From: Pelagibacterium luteolum
GTDB taxonomy: Bacteria; Pseudomonadota; Alphaproteobacteria; Rhizobiales; Devosiaceae
Direction: 5' to 3'
Length of the DNA stretch: 64,000 bases
NCBI RefSeq assembly: GCF_900100665.1
Contig: NZ_FNCS01000001.1
Location: 67,001 to 131,000 of the forward strand
A program made the position numbers and the translations under genes. Shown here piece after piece: positions 9,865 to 18,566 of the stretch. Numbering within the stretch: the stretch's first letter is position 1; each line of letters begins with the position of its first letter. Under the pieces are notes generated by a model. It ran no database searches and was not told the DNA's origin. It saw only the letters and a program-made list of their open reading frames with translations.

Positions 9865-11058
9865 TCAGCCCCGCCGCAAGACCCGCTTGAGCCAGCTCTT
9901 GACGCTGATCGCAGCATCGATGCCGCTTGCGATCCATTGCGTTACAAACCCTTTTGGTCCGATGACCAAGGTCCCCATCGGCTTTGTCTGGCCCCACAGC
10001 CCGGAAATGACATGCCCGTCGACGGTCGTCGCCGCATCCATCTCACGATGCGCATCCTCGGCGAAAAACGCTTCGATCACCTTGTATTCGAGCATCATCC
10101 CCGGCCCGAATTTGCGGTAGCGTTCATCGAAAGCGCATTTGGGCGTAAACAGCGTGCGCCCGGTGGAAATGTTGATCGATACCGCGATCGGCTCGCCGTC
10201 GAGCAACAGGCTGTCGACCGAGGCGAGCCCCGCAGCTTCCGGCATGCCGCCATAGGCACGACGCGCAAAACTCGCATCGCGTGGTCGCGACAGGAACGCG
10301 GTCCCCCTCTGCCCCTTCCAGCCCGAGGCCTCTATGCGCAAAAAGTCCTCGACGCGCGCCGCGACCGCCTCCGCGTTTTTCACGCGCTCGAACGCCACAA
10401 CGCCCTCCTGCTCGAGGCGGCGCAGATTGCGTTCGATATCCTTGGCGCGTTTTTTCCCCACCACAGTCGCCACATGGCTTGAAAAATCATGAGCATCCCG
10501 ACGCAGAACCGGACGCTGATAGGCCGCTGCGACGGCGAAATCGAGCCCAGCGCGATCGGCCTTTCGTCGCAATCGCTCCATGAACGGGCCGTCCATGGCA
10601 ACATGTGGAAACACCCAGCGTTGCGGGATCTTGGAACCACTCGCCATCATATCGAGCAGGCTCGTCAGCGCGAGGGCCGCGTGCTCGCGCGAGATCAAGG
10701 GCGTGCCGCCGACCTGATAGAGATTGAGCGCAGGCCGCGCCAAAGCGAACGGGCCAACCCCGCGCTTGCGGAACGGAAGAAACCCGATCAGTTCCTCTGA
10801 TCCCGTATTGTAGAGCGCCAGCGCGTGATATCCTGTCTCAGCCTCTAACGCGTCGAGACCCGCGAGAACCATCTGGCGGCTCAACCAGGGATTGCACTCA
10901 AGCGCATCGGCCGCCAAGCGATCCCAGGCGGAAGGGTCAATGGCCCGGACACCATTTGCATCGAGCACCACTGCCCGGCATGGCAGGGTAAACTCCACCG
11001 GTCGCTGCCAGGCCAGAAGCCCGGCAAGACTGATTGCAGCTTCAGCAAATTCGATCAT
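9865..11058 (-). CDS. GNAT-fold acyltransferase of the CelD/BcsL (Acetyltransf_6) type
   Basis: 397 residues. The C-terminal half matches the Acetyltransf_6 pattern: an alternating hydrophobic strand (SLLLDGEPIAVSINI), then Phe-Thr-Pro-Lys and DERYRKFGPGMMLEYKVIE, the usual acyl-CoA-binding turn in this group. The N-terminal half is a second, diverged GNAT-like lobe. Families of this type are annotated as cellulose-biosynthesis protein CelD/BcsL, but no cellulose genes are nearby. It follows the cupin-like gene by 50 bp on the same strand, suggesting one operon. Substrate unknown. Confidence 0.75.
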   Translation of the reverse strand: MIEFAEAAISLAGLLAWQRPVEFTLPCRAVVLDANGVRAIDPSAWDRLAADALECNPWLSRQMVLAGLDALEAETGYHALALYNTGSEELIGFLPFRKRGVGPFALARPALNLYQVGGTPLISREHAALALTSLLDMMASGSKIPQRWVFPHVAMDGPFMERLRRKADRAGLDFAVAAAYQRPVLRRDAHDFSSHVATVVGKKRAKDIERNLRRLEQEGVVAFERVKNAEAVAARVEDFLRIEASGWKGQRGTAFLSRPRDASFARRAYGGMPEAAGLASVDSLLLDGEPIAVSINISTGRTLFTPKCAFDERYRKFGPGMMLEYKVIEAFFAEDAHREMDAATTVDGHVISGLWGQTKPMGTLVIGPKGFVTQWIASGIDAAISVKSWLKRVLRRG

Positions 11059-11108
11059 GCAACACCACCCTTCCTAGACCCTGGCGCCGTGCCAGCGGCC
11101 CGCGCCGT

Positions 11109-12038
11109 TTAGGCGGCCGAACCGAACGGCACCAAAAGACCAGGCGCCTTGGTATCGAGCTTGAACCGCATCTGGCGCTTGAACGCCTGGCGCTTTTGCT
11201 GGCCGGAGAGCCGCCACGCCGCCGTCATGGCGATTTTGGCCCAGGCTGTCGGTCCATAAAGATCACGCGATTTCGGCGTCCAACCGAATTGGCGCAGGAT
11301 GCCGTTGCCGTATTGCACGGCAAAGTGCCGTCGGATTTCAGGCGTCCAATGTTCGGTCGTGACCGAAATATTGAGACAATCCTTGTTCTCGACCCGATGT
11401 GGACCATTAAGCGGCCAATGCGCCATGTCGCCCGGCTTCAGATCGATCACCTCGGCGTACTTGTCGAACCACGGCTGATAGGTCATCTCTTCCTCGGTCG
11501 TACCGCGAATGATGCCTTCGAGTGCCTTGGGCTTCAAAAAGGGTTCGGTATTGGGATAGATCCAGATGCGCTTTTCGCCCCGGATCTGCCACAGCGCCTG
11601 CCCCGGGACATCTGCGTGGTAGAAAACCTGCGCGTTGGGGGACGAAATCAGCAGGCCCATGGATTTACGAAACACGCCGAGATCGGGAACATTGCCTTCG
11701 ATTTCGGCAAACATCTCATCCATGAGTTCGGAAAATTCCGGCACGAATTCTGCGATCTTGGTGACGTTGATCCAGATGCGCCCCTGCTGGACGGCATTGA
11801 TCAACTCAACGCCAGAAAGATCGCCCCGTTTGCAATAGCTCCAGGTGCCCGCATCATGGGTGCCAATCCCCATGGTGTTGATCGCCATGCGGTGCTCTGG
11901 AATCTGGTCGAGGATCGCGCCCAGCTTGTCGTCGGAAAACAGCGCGCGTTCGTGCAGCGTATGGCGGAGCTTGAGCACGTGATTGCCCCAAAGCGCCTTG
12001 GCTTCGTGGTCAAAATTCTCAAATACCATCTCGGACAT
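11109..12038 (-). CDS. Cupin-like / JmjC-like (cupin_8) protein
   Basis: 309 residues. The centre shows the JmjC/cupin-8 core: FYHADVPGQALWQIRGEKR gives the first metal-ligand pair (HxD) and the G-x-K-x-hydrophobic strand. A later GDMAHWPLNGPHRVEN supplies the distal His. Such proteins are often Fe(II)/2-oxoglutarate hydroxylases, though activity is not certain here. A strong GGGGGA ribosome-binding site precedes the ATG at 12036-12038. It appears to lead a two-gene unit with the GNAT-fold gene, so a shared small-molecule or lipid substrate is a reasonable guess. Confidence 0.7.
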   Translation of the reverse strand: MSEMVFENFDHEAKALWGNHVLKLRHTLHERALFSDDKLGAILDQIPEHRMAINTMGIGTHDAGTWSYCKRGDLSGVELINAVQQGRIWINVTKIAEFVPEFSELMDEMFAEIEGNVPDLGVFRKSMGLLISSPNAQVFYHADVPGQALWQIRGEKRIWIYPNTEPFLKPKALEGIIRGTTEEEMTYQPWFDKYAEVIDLKPGDMAHWPLNGPHRVENKDCLNISVTTEHWTPEIRRHFAVQYGNGILRQFGWTPKSRDLYGPTAWAKIAMTAAWRLSGQQKRQAFKRQMRFKLDTKAPGLLVPFGSAA

Positions 12039-12238
12039 TGCGGTCCCCCTTCACATCTTTGGAGTGGACCATGCCATAAAGTTTGAGCCGGCTGGGCGCG
12101 GTTATACGAACATGTTTAACAAGAAACGGCCCGCTTGCTGCCGCGTTAACAACAAAACCACTCAGGTTTCCACAATGGAAAGCCGCATCCTCAACAAAGA
12201 CTATGCGGATTATTTGCAATTGCACGCAATTGCTGCGC
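12039..12238. other. AT-richer intergenic segment
   Basis: Between the cupin-like gene and the small ORFs at 12.2-12.6 kb. It is visibly richer in A and T than its surroundings and contains several TTAAC strings. I see no convincing gene; it likely holds the promoter of the cupin/GNAT unit. A plus-strand reading from 12174 gives only 57 codons with no recognisable features. Confidence 0.4.
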
Positions 12239-12427
12239 TCATGCTCTTGTGTCTACCAGATGCGATGGCCCTACCTGGGAGGCTTGAGGATCGTGCGCTT
12301 CTATGGCTTGGGCGATCATCTGTTCAGCCTGATACTTGGCGATAAGCACCGGTCCCGCTTCAAGGCTCCGTGCCTCGATTCGGGCCATCCGATGCAATAT
12401 CACAGGCGGAGAGTGCTGGATGAGCAT
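12239..12427 (-). CDS. Possible small hypothetical protein (62 aa)
   Basis: An open frame starts 8 bp downstream of the YjfB-like gene on the same strand. The predicted product is hydrophilic and Ala/Gln/His-rich, with no TM segment or signal peptide. There is no clear ribosome-binding site other than the 3' end of the upstream gene, and third-codon GC is lower than in neighbours. I do not recognise it and it may be spurious; position is the main support. Confidence 0.3.
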   Translation of the reverse strand: MLIQHSPPVILHRMARIEARSLEAGPVLIAKYQAEQMIAQAIEAHDPQASQVGPSHLVDTRA

Positions 12428-12435
12428 GGCTGCAC

Positions 12436-12618
12436 TCAGGCGCGTTTGTCGACCTTCGTGCCCATGCCTTCAGGGGCGGGCGCGCTCTGGACGGCTTCCG
12501 TGAGCATCGAAATGAGGCTCATGTCCATCTCGTGCTGCTTTTTGACCATGGCGAGTTGGGTCATATGGACAGTCTGGGCCTGCTTCATGGCCACCGCCGT
12601 CGCAGCAATATCGCTCAT
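12436..12618 (-). CDS. Small YjfB-like putative motility protein
   Basis: 60 residues beginning MSDIAATAVAMKQAQTV and continuing with a Met/Gln-rich helix and KKQHEMDMSLISML. The pattern (DIA..A..M.QA....Q..M.KK..) resembles the YjfB_motility family (PF14070) of small flagellum-associated proteins of unknown mechanism. The ATG at 12616-12618 is chosen because AAGAGGA sits at ideal spacing; a GTG directly before it is the alternative. A CtrA-like box lies 52 bp upstream and nearly matches one in front of the chemotaxis operon. Confidence 0.6.
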   Translation of the reverse strand: MSDIAATAVAMKQAQTVHMTQLAMVKKQHEMDMSLISMLTEAVQSAPAPEGMGTKVDKRA

Positions 12619-12669
12619 CACGTCCTCTTACGCCTTCTGCGCGGGACCATAAGCCTAGACGCACCGGCA

Positions 12670-12684
12670 TTAAGAAATCTTTAC
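12670..12684 (-). promoter_or_regulatory. CtrA-like box upstream of the YjfB-like gene
   Basis: Plus strand reads TTAA-GAAATCT-TTAC, close to the CtrA consensus TTAA-N7-TTAA. It ends 52 bp before the YjfB-like start and matches the box before cheS (57733-57747) at 13 of 15 positions in the same orientation. Motif presence is seen; CtrA binding is inferred. Confidence 0.4.
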
Positions 12685-12689
12685 GGCAG

Positions 12690-13373
12690 TTAACTTCGGC
12701 CCCAAAGCGGAACGCTGCGCCGCTTGAATACGACAACTAACGCTGCACCGGCCACGACCCCGCCGATATGCGCCCACCAAGCCACACCGTCATCGCTACT
12801 GACGAGGACAAAGAAGACTTGGGTCGCGATCCACGCCCCGAGGACAGCCCAGGCTGGAAGGGCCAGCGGGAAGGTGACGATCAGCCGGTTGAGCACGAAA
12901 ACGCGCACCCGGGGATAAAGCACCAGATAGGCTCCGAGCACCCCAGCCACCGCCCCCGACGCCCCGACCAATGGTCCCATGCTATCGGCAAAAAACAGCA
13001 CATGAGCGAGCGCGGCCAGAACGCCGCACACAAGATAGAACGCAAGATATCGGACATGCCCCATGGCATCTTCGATATTGTCCCCGAACACCCAGAGAAA
13101 CAGCATATTGGTCGCCAAATGCAGCCAATCGCCGTGCAGGAACATGTAAGAGAGAAATGGCGCCTGATCGGGCAACCAAGGCGCGGGCCCTTCGACCGCA
13201 CCTGTAGCCACAACAGGGATCAGGCCGAACACGATATGAGACTGGTTCAACCCAGCCTGCCCACCTGCGGACTGCACGAGAAAAACAAGCACACAGATGC
13301 CGATCAGCCCATAATTGACGAACGGAAATTCGACATGGGCTATCTTGTTGCTGTCATAGAGCGGCAGGAACAT
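12690..13373 (-). CDS. Rhomboid-family intramembrane serine protease
   Basis: 227 residues, six predicted TM helices. The catalytic Ser lies in GASGAVAG and the His in WWAHIGG of the last helix; the TM2 motif HGDWLHLATNMLFLWVFGD matches the family HxxxHLxxNM pattern. Rhomboids cleave TM segments of membrane proteins. It starts 3 bp after the end of ispA on the same strand, so the two are probably one operon. Substrate unknown. Confidence 0.92.
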   Translation of the reverse strand: MFLPLYDSNKIAHVEFPFVNYGLIGICVLVFLVQSAGGQAGLNQSHIVFGLIPVVATGAVEGPAPWLPDQAPFLSYMFLHGDWLHLATNMLFLWVFGDNIEDAMGHVRYLAFYLVCGVLAALAHVLFFADSMGPLVGASGAVAGVLGAYLVLYPRVRVFVLNRLIVTFPLALPAWAVLGAWIATQVFFVLVSSDDGVAWWAHIGGVVAGAALVVVFKRRSVPLWGRS

Positions 13374-13376
13374 CGC

Positions 13377-14267
13377 TTAGTGCTCGCGTTCGGCAAAATG
13401 GCGTATCAATATCCGCAATATTTCAGCGTCCTGGCCAAACCCGTTCAGCGCCCTGATCCCCTGCTCAACAGCATGCTCGAGGATTTCCCGGGCGCCATCG
13501 ACGCCACGCAATGAGACGATCGTCGATTTGTTCTGCTCCACATCCTTGCCCACTGTCTTGCCCAAGGCGTGCGATGATGCAGTAACATCGAGAATGTCGT
13601 CGGCGATCTGGAACGCCAGCCCGGCATGCACCCCATAAAGCACCAGCGCCGCCCGCGTTTCGACATCGGCACGACCGAGAATCGCGCCCATCTCGACGCC
13701 CGTACGGATCAGCGCCCCGGTTTTGAGCGCCTGCATCTTGAAGATGTCGTCCTCATCGAGCCTTTTTGTCTCGCCTTCGATATCGAGCACCTGGCCGGCC
13801 ACCATACCGTCCGGGCCGGAGCCCACCGCTAGGGCGGCGACAAGTTCCGACCGGGTTTCGGAATCCGCGATCAGTTGCGGGTCCGTCAGAACCCGAAACG
13901 CTTCCGTCAGGAGCGCGTCACCGGCCAGAATCGCCAGCGCCGGATCATAAGCTTTCCAGACCGTTGGCTTGCCACGGCGCAGATGATCATTGTCCATGTC
14001 GGGCAGATCGTCATGGACCAGCGAATAGCAATGGACCATTTCGAGCGCAGCGCCGGCCGCGAGATATTCGCGCTCCTCGACGCCAAATAGCCGTGCACTT
14101 GCTTCTACAAGAAATGGGCGCAGCCGCTTGCCCCCGCCCAGCGCGCCATGGCGCATGGCGTCGGTCAGCCGTGGCGCAGCGGTGAGCCCGTCCAACCGCG
14201 CGATGAGAAACGCTTCGGTCCGTTGGGCACAGGCGGCAAGTTGTGTATCGAAGGGCGCACTGGTCAT
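13377..14267 (-). CDS. ispA: Polyprenyl (farnesyl/geranylgeranyl) diphosphate synthase
   Basis: 296 residues, a class I trans-prenyltransferase. The first Asp-rich motif is DDLPDMDND, the second is DDILD, and GGKRLRPFL binds isopentenyl diphosphate. It condenses IPP onto allylic diphosphates to make C15 (or C20) for quinones, bactoprenol and carotenoids. The first motif has the DDxxxxD spacing of bacterial FPP synthases. Product length cannot be fixed from sequence alone. The ATG at 14265-14267 is well placed. Confidence 0.93.
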   Translation of the reverse strand: MTSAPFDTQLAACAQRTEAFLIARLDGLTAAPRLTDAMRHGALGGGKRLRPFLVEASARLFGVEEREYLAAGAALEMVHCYSLVHDDLPDMDNDHLRRGKPTVWKAYDPALAILAGDALLTEAFRVLTDPQLIADSETRSELVAALAVGSGPDGMVAGQVLDIEGETKRLDEDDIFKMQALKTGALIRTGVEMGAILGRADVETRAALVLYGVHAGLAFQIADDILDVTASSHALGKTVGKDVEQNKSTIVSLRGVDGAREILEHAVEQGIRALNGFGQDAEILRILIRHFAEREH

Positions 14268-14360
14268 GGTTCGATTTGCTAATGCCTCACGCTCTATTCT
14301 ACAAGCCGCCGCGAAGCGTTAGGACGTAAGGGTACGGGTTTGGCCGGACGACGTAGAGCG

Positions 14361-15059
14361 ATGGGCAGAAAAATCTGGCGATGGGCGCGGTATCCGTTGC
14401 TCGCGCTGACCATCGTCATCGCGATCCCTCTTGTCATGGTGCCCGTCTATTCTATCGCCCCGCCGGTCTCGACCCTGATGCTGTCGCGCTATGTGACCGG
14501 CCAGCCCGTCCAGCGCGAGTGGCGCGACCTCGATTCCATATCCGACCGCCTGCGCACGGCTGTCGTCCTGTCCGAAGACGGCCAGTTCTGCACCCATCAC
14601 GGCATAGACATTTCCGCCCTTCGATCGGAAATCGACAATTATCTCGCCGGACGCGATGCCAGGGGCGCCTCCACGATCACGATGCAGGTCGCGCGCAATC
14701 TTTTCCTCTGGAACGGTCGCTCCGTTATTCGCAAGGCACTCGAAGTCCCGCTCGCCATCTATATCGACCTCGTTCTGCCCAAACGCCGCATTATGGAAAT
14801 ATACCTCAACATCGCCGAATGGGGCCCCAATGGCCAGTTTGGCGTTGAAGCTGGAGCGCAGGCGGCATTCGGGACCAGCGCCGAGAGCTTCACTTGGCAG
14901 CGCGCCGCGCTCTTGACCACCGCCCTGCCCAATCCCCATGTCCGCCGCCCCGGCCAACCGACAGCCGGGCTGGTTCGAATTGCTGGAATCGTCGAAGCGC
15001 GCGCGCGTCAATTTCCCGAGCACGCCCGCTGCCTGTTCCGGGGCACGCCTGAGCTTTGA
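14361..15059 (+). CDS. mtgA: Monofunctional biosynthetic peptidoglycan transglycosylase
   Basis: 232 residues from the ATG at 14361 (an in-frame TTG at 14340 would add seven). One N-terminal TM helix (about residues 8-30) is followed by a GT51 glycosyltransferase domain: EDGQFCTHHGID carries the first catalytic Glu, GASTITMQVARNLF follows, and the second Glu lies in RIMEIYLNIAEWG. It polymerises lipid II glycan strands without a transpeptidase domain. Confidence 0.93.
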   Translation: MGRKIWRWARYPLLALTIVIAIPLVMVPVYSIAPPVSTLMLSRYVTGQPVQREWRDLDSISDRLRTAVVLSEDGQFCTHHGIDISALRSEIDNYLAGRDARGASTITMQVARNLFLWNGRSVIRKALEVPLAIYIDLVLPKRRIMEIYLNIAEWGPNGQFGVEAGAQAAFGTSAESFTWQRAALLTTALPNPHVRRPGQPTAGLVRIAGIVEARARQFPEHARCLFRGTPEL

Positions 15060-15215
15060 CAACAGCAACAATTTGCGCTGGCAAAGACTAGTCAAAGCCG
15101 TCTTGATCCTATATAGAGCGCCTCGATCCGAACACGGTACAAACGTTTTGGCGTGACCGGCGCGGCAAGGTTCTATTGTCCTTTCCGGTTGCGCGGCAAG
15201 AATGGAGTTTTTGAA

Positions 15216-15398
15216 ATGGCAGTTCCCAAGAGGAAGACGACGCCGATGAAGCGCGGTTTCCGCCGCTCGGCTGACGCGCTCAAGGCTTCGGCTTACGTCG
15301 AGGACAAGGATAGCGGCGAACTTCGTCGCCCGCACCATGTGGACCTCAAGTCCGGCATGTATCGCGGCCGTCAGATCATGGAGCCCAAGAGCAACTAA
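15216..15398 (+). CDS. rpmF: 50S ribosomal protein L32
   Basis: 60 residues, [18 protein letters not shown] at the N-terminus and a Lys/Arg-rich body, the form of L32 without zinc-binding cysteines typical of alphaproteobacteria. The start is the ATG at 15216; an upstream in-frame extension is spurious because L32 always begins MAVPKRK. In many bacteria rpmF is linked to plsX/fabH; here it stands alone between mtgA and fumC, with its own terminator about 60 bp downstream. Confidence 0.97.
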   Translation: MAVPKRKTTPMKRGFRRSADALKASAYVEDKDSGELRRPHHVDLKSGMYRGRQIMEPKSN

Positions 15399-15459
15399 GC
15401 TTTTGGGGTTCAGGCGCTTTAGACCAAAGCGCCATTGACGGGTTCACCCGTTTGAGACT

Positions 15460-15496
15460 ACGGCCAGTCCTTGAAAGAGGGCTGGCCGTTTTGTTT
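15460..15496 (+). terminator. Rho-independent terminator after rpmF
   Basis: Inverted repeat ACGGCCAG...CTGGCCGT, loop of about 14 nt, followed by TTTTGTTT. The strong GC stem and T-tract on the plus strand fit an intrinsic terminator between rpmF and fumC. A second 8-bp inverted repeat (GGCGCTTT / AAAGCGCC, near 15413-15433) lies just upstream without a T-tract. Confidence 0.75.
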
Positions 15497-15575
15497 GCCC
15501 AGGAACGCTTCAAGCAAAAGTGGACCCGGTTTTGCGGTTCGGAAGCGCGACCTTGAAAGATTTATCGGAGGAAAG

Positions 15576-16976
15576 ATGAGCACACGGACCGAAACCGACT
15601 CGATGGGCCCCATCGACGTTCCGAACGACAAATATTACGGCGCCCAGACCGCGCGCTCGTTGATGAACTTCGATATCGGTGGCGAGAAAATGCCGCTCGA
15701 GATCGTCCACGCCTTCGGTATCTTAAAAAAAGCCGCCGCGATCACCAACACCAAGCTCGGCCTGATGGATGACGCGACCCGCGACCTGATCATCGCCGCT
15801 GCCGATGAAGTCATCGCCGGCACGCTCGATGATCATTTCCCGCTCGTCGTCTGGCAGACCGGTTCGGGCACCCAATCGAATATGAACGTCAATGAAGTGA
15901 TCTCGAACCGCGCCATCGAAATGGCCAAGGGCGAGATGGGCTCGAAAAAGCCCGTCCATCCCAACGATCACGTCAATATGAGCCAGTCGTCAAACGACAC
16001 CTACCCAACAGCAATGCACATCGCCGCCATCACCGTGATCGAGGACGTCCTGTTCCCAAAGGTCAAGTTGCTGCGCGACACGCTCGACGCCAAGTCCAAA
16101 GAATTCATGGACGTCGTCAAGATCGGGCGCACCCACCTTCAGGACGCAACGCCTCTGACGCTCGGCCAGGAAATTTCGGGCTGGGTCGCCCAGATCGATC
16201 TGGCGCTCAAGGCTGTCGAGGCGACCTTGCCGCAGCTCCGCGAACTCGCGCTCGGCGGCACCGCCGTCGGCACGGGCCTCAATACCCATCCCGACTACGC
16301 AAAGACCGTCGCCGACGAAATCTCGACCCTCTCGGGCCATGCCTTCGTCACAGCCCCCAACAAGTTTGCCGTGCTTGCCGGCCATGACGCCTTCGTCGGC
16401 GCATCGGGAGCACTGAAACAGCTCGCCGTCGCCTTCATGAAGATCGCTAATGACGTGCGCTGGCTGGCCTCTGGTCCGCGCTCGGGCCTAGGCGAAATCA
16501 CCATTCCGGAAAACGAGCCCGGTTCGTCGATCATGCCGGGTAAGGTCAACCCAACCCAATCCGAGGCGATGACCATGGTCGTCGCTCAGGTCATGGGCAA
16601 TGACGCGACCATCGGCTTTGCCGCCAGCCAGGGCAATTTCGAGCTCAACGTCTTCAAACCCGTCATCGCTTACAATTTCATTCAGTCCGTCCGGCTTCTT
16701 GCCGACGCTGCCAAATCGTTCAACGACAATTGCGCCATCGGCCTCGAGCCCGACCGCAAGAAGATCAACGAACATTTGAACAATTCGCTGATGCTGGTCA
16801 CCGCGCTCAATCGCAAGATCGGCTACGACAACGCGGCAAAGATCGCCAAGACCGCCCATAAGAACGGCACTACTTTGCGCGAAGAAGCCATTAATCTTGG
16901 GCTTTTGACCGGTGAAGAATTCGACGCCGAAGTCCGCCCCGAAAAAATGGTCGGCCCCCTCCCCGCAAAATCCTGA
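15576..16976 (+). CDS. fumC: Class II fumarate hydratase
   Basis: 466 residues. The superfamily signature [13 protein letters not shown] is near residue 318, and [12 protein letters not shown] and TVGTGLNTH-type (here [11 protein letters not shown]) motifs bind substrate. It interconverts fumarate and malate in the TCA cycle without an iron-sulfur cluster. The ATG at 15576 follows a strong GGAGGAAAG; an in-frame upstream start at 15471 lies inside the rpmF terminator and is rejected. Confidence 0.97.
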   Translation: MSTRTETDSMGPIDVPNDKYYGAQTARSLMNFDIGGEKMPLEIVHAFGILKKAAAITNTKLGLMDDATRDLIIAAADEVIAGTLDDHFPLVVWQTGSGTQSNMNVNEVISNRAIEMAKGEMGSKKPVHPNDHVNMSQSSNDTYPTAMHIAAITVIEDVLFPKVKLLRDTLDAKSKEFMDVVKIGRTHLQDATPLTLGQEISGWVAQIDLALKAVEATLPQLRELALGGTAVGTGLNTHPDYAKTVADEISTLSGHAFVTAPNKFAVLAGHDAFVGASGALKQLAVAFMKIANDVRWLASGPRSGLGEITIPENEPGSSIMPGKVNPTQSEAMTMVVAQVMGNDATIGFAASQGNFELNVFKPVIAYNFIQSVRLLADAAKSFNDNCAIGLEPDRKKINEHLNNSLMLVTALNRKIGYDNAAKIAKTAHKNGTTLREEAINLGLLTGEEFDAEVRPEKMVGPLPAKS

Positions 16977-16985
16977 TCCAACACG

Positions 16986-17012
16986 CGTCGCCGGATCTAA
17001 GGTCCGGCGACG
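16986..17012 (+). terminator. Hairpin after fumC, probable terminator
   Basis: A perfect 10-bp inverted repeat, CGTCGCCGGA ... TCCGGCGACG, with a 7-nt loop starts 9 bp after the fumC stop. The following sequence is only moderately T-rich, so termination may be partial or Rho-assisted. Confidence 0.5.
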
Positions 17013-17090
17013 TCCTCATATCTCTGCTGGTTATTTCCGGACACTTACGGCAAGCTTGCACTCACTCTGACCCTGTGAGTTCTTCGCGCC

Positions 17091-17495
17091 ATGTTCGTCC
17101 CGCCGCTGCTTGCCCTACCGCTCATCGTTTACAACCTGATGGCCCTGTTCGGCTTCTCGGACGGCGCTGCGTGGGCAGCGCCCATCGCCACGATTTCCAT
17201 GGTCTCCGGCGGCGTGTGGGATTTGAGCGTGGGCGACGTCTTTATCGTCGTTTCGCTGGTGCTGCTTTTCGGTGAAATCCTCAAGGCAACCCGCTTCGGG
17301 AACGCGTCTGTAGTCGATCACATGCTTTCGACGGCAGTGTTTGTGGTCTGCCTCATCGAATTCCTGCTTGTCGGCTTTGCCGCGACCTCGGTGTTCTTCA
17401 TACTGATGATCATGGCGCTGATCGACGTTATCGCCGGCTTTACGGTCTCGATCCGTGCTGCGGCGCGCGACGTCCAGTTCGGCGGCATTGAATAG
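17091..17495 (+). CDS. Conserved small membrane protein, function unknown
   Basis: 134 residues with about four hydrophobic segments (roughly residues 3-22, 27-45, 48-65, 85-122) and a short polar C-terminus. I do not recognise a named family. Composition and codon use resemble the neighbours, so it is probably real. Its stop abuts the stop of the convergent small gene at 17496. There is no obvious functional link to fumC, which is separated by a hairpin. Confidence 0.65.
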   Translation: MFVPPLLALPLIVYNLMALFGFSDGAAWAAPIATISMVSGGVWDLSVGDVFIVVSLVLLFGEILKATRFGNASVVDHMLSTAVFVVCLIEFLLVGFAATSVFFILMIMALIDVIAGFTVSIRAAARDVQFGGIE

Positions 17496-17747
17496 TTAGG
17501 CGGAAAGCGCTTTGCGATAGCCCATCGGCATGCGCTTGAGATCGCTTGTTTCCACGCTACGATAGGTCGAAAACGCCTGCGGCGCAGACTGTCCGCCTGT
17601 GCGTTGCGGCGTTCCGAGCAATTGGGTTAGAAACGCCGCTTGCGGAGCACCGGCCGTGCTGGGCTTGGGACGCGCGAGCGGAAGGCTCACCGGAAGCCGG
17701 TGGGCCGAAACGTACCGCTTTGTGTCACCTGTACCACTCAAAACCAT
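17496..17747 (-). CDS. Small hypothetical protein (83 aa)
   Basis: A GC-rich frame from the ATG at 17745-17747 with AGGA nearby. The product is Pro/Ala/Thr-rich, lacks TM segments, and ends in the basic motif RMPMGYRKALSA. Short proteins with a variable body and a conserved (R)(L/M)P.G(Y/S)R tail occur in rhizobia, so I favour a real gene, but no function can be given. Stop-to-stop convergent with the membrane protein. Confidence 0.45.
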   Translation of the reverse strand: MVLSGTGDTKRYVSAHRLPVSLPLARPKPSTAGAPQAAFLTQLLGTPQRTGGQSAPQAFSTYRSVETSDLKRMPMGYRKALSA

Positions 17748-18003
17748 TCATCCTGTTTCAGAATGGGACATTTGTCCCGATCTGGCACATATAGCGTGCC
17801 TCACAGCAGTAACGTCGCAATTGGCGTGCCAGTTCGCAACGTTCTGTTAACGGTTTGAGCCGCCTGGCGTTGCGTCCTGCACGGAAATCGGCAGACATGG
17901 TTAACGGCGTGGTAAGAAATGTGCCGCATTTTTGCGGCTTTGTTGCTGTTTCAGTGCGGCAACGCTCTATCCATCACATTCTGCAAAACAAGAAGGCTTT
18001 GTC

Positions 18004-18504
18004 ATGACCACTGCATCCGCCAGGACGCGCCCCACTGCCGCCATTGGCTCCATGCTGGCCCTGATGTGCCTTGCCGGTCTGGCAGGATGCACCGGCGCAC
18101 CGATGACCACAGCGTCCACCGGCCTTGCGCCCGGTCTCGTCGCCGAAATCAACAGCCCCGGCGCCCAGATGGATCGTCAGTCCGCGCTTTCGATCGTCAA
18201 CCAGTACCGTGCCCTTCGCGGCGCCGCTCCGTTGGCAGCCGACCCCAGTCTTGACGCGCAGGCCCAGGCACTCGCAACGCAATATGCAAGCTCGGGCAAT
18301 GCGCCTTCACGCCCCGCCGATGCTGCCGCCTTGCGGCTGAGCGCTGGTTATTCCAATTTCGCTGACACATTCTCTGGCTGGCGCAACAGCCCGGCCGACG
18401 CCGATGTCATGGCCCAGGGCGATGCACGCCGAGTAGGCTTTGCTGCGGTCTATGACCCCAGCTCAGCCTATGGCACCCATTGGGTGATGTTGATGGGCCG
18501 CTAA
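18004..18504 (+). CDS. CAP/SCP-domain lipoprotein, degenerate
   Basis: 166 residues from the ATG at 18004. A lipoprotein signal ends in the lipobox LAGC (Cys about residue 28). The rest resembles a CAP/SCP (CRISP, antigen 5, PR-1) domain: the first helix has the VNQYRALRGAAPL pattern, the second helix LDAQAQALATQYA, and the final strand THWVMLMG. The two His residues that form the usual CAP cavity (FSH and GHR positions) are not evident, so it may be a non-catalytic binding version. Expected at the inner face of the outer membrane or in periplasm. Confidence 0.7.
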   Translation: MTTASARTRPTAAIGSMLALMCLAGLAGCTGAPMTTASTGLAPGLVAEINSPGAQMDRQSALSIVNQYRALRGAAPLAADPSLDAQAQALATQYASSGNAPSRPADAAALRLSAGYSNFADTFSGWRNSPADADVMAQGDARRVGFAAVYDPSSAYGTHWVMLMGR

Positions 18505-18524
18505 AGCCTGGTTCCCAGATTGAG

Positions 18525-18555
18525 CGATCGGGCAAGACTACGCAGGGGCCGATCG
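18525..18555. terminator. Inverted repeat between convergent genes
   Basis: CGATCGG (18525-18531) pairs with CCGATCG (18549-18555) about 20 bp after the CAP lipoprotein stop and before the PilZ gene's 3' end. No T-tract follows, so a role as terminator is only possible. Confidence 0.3.
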
Positions 18556-18566
18556 TTATGGGATGA

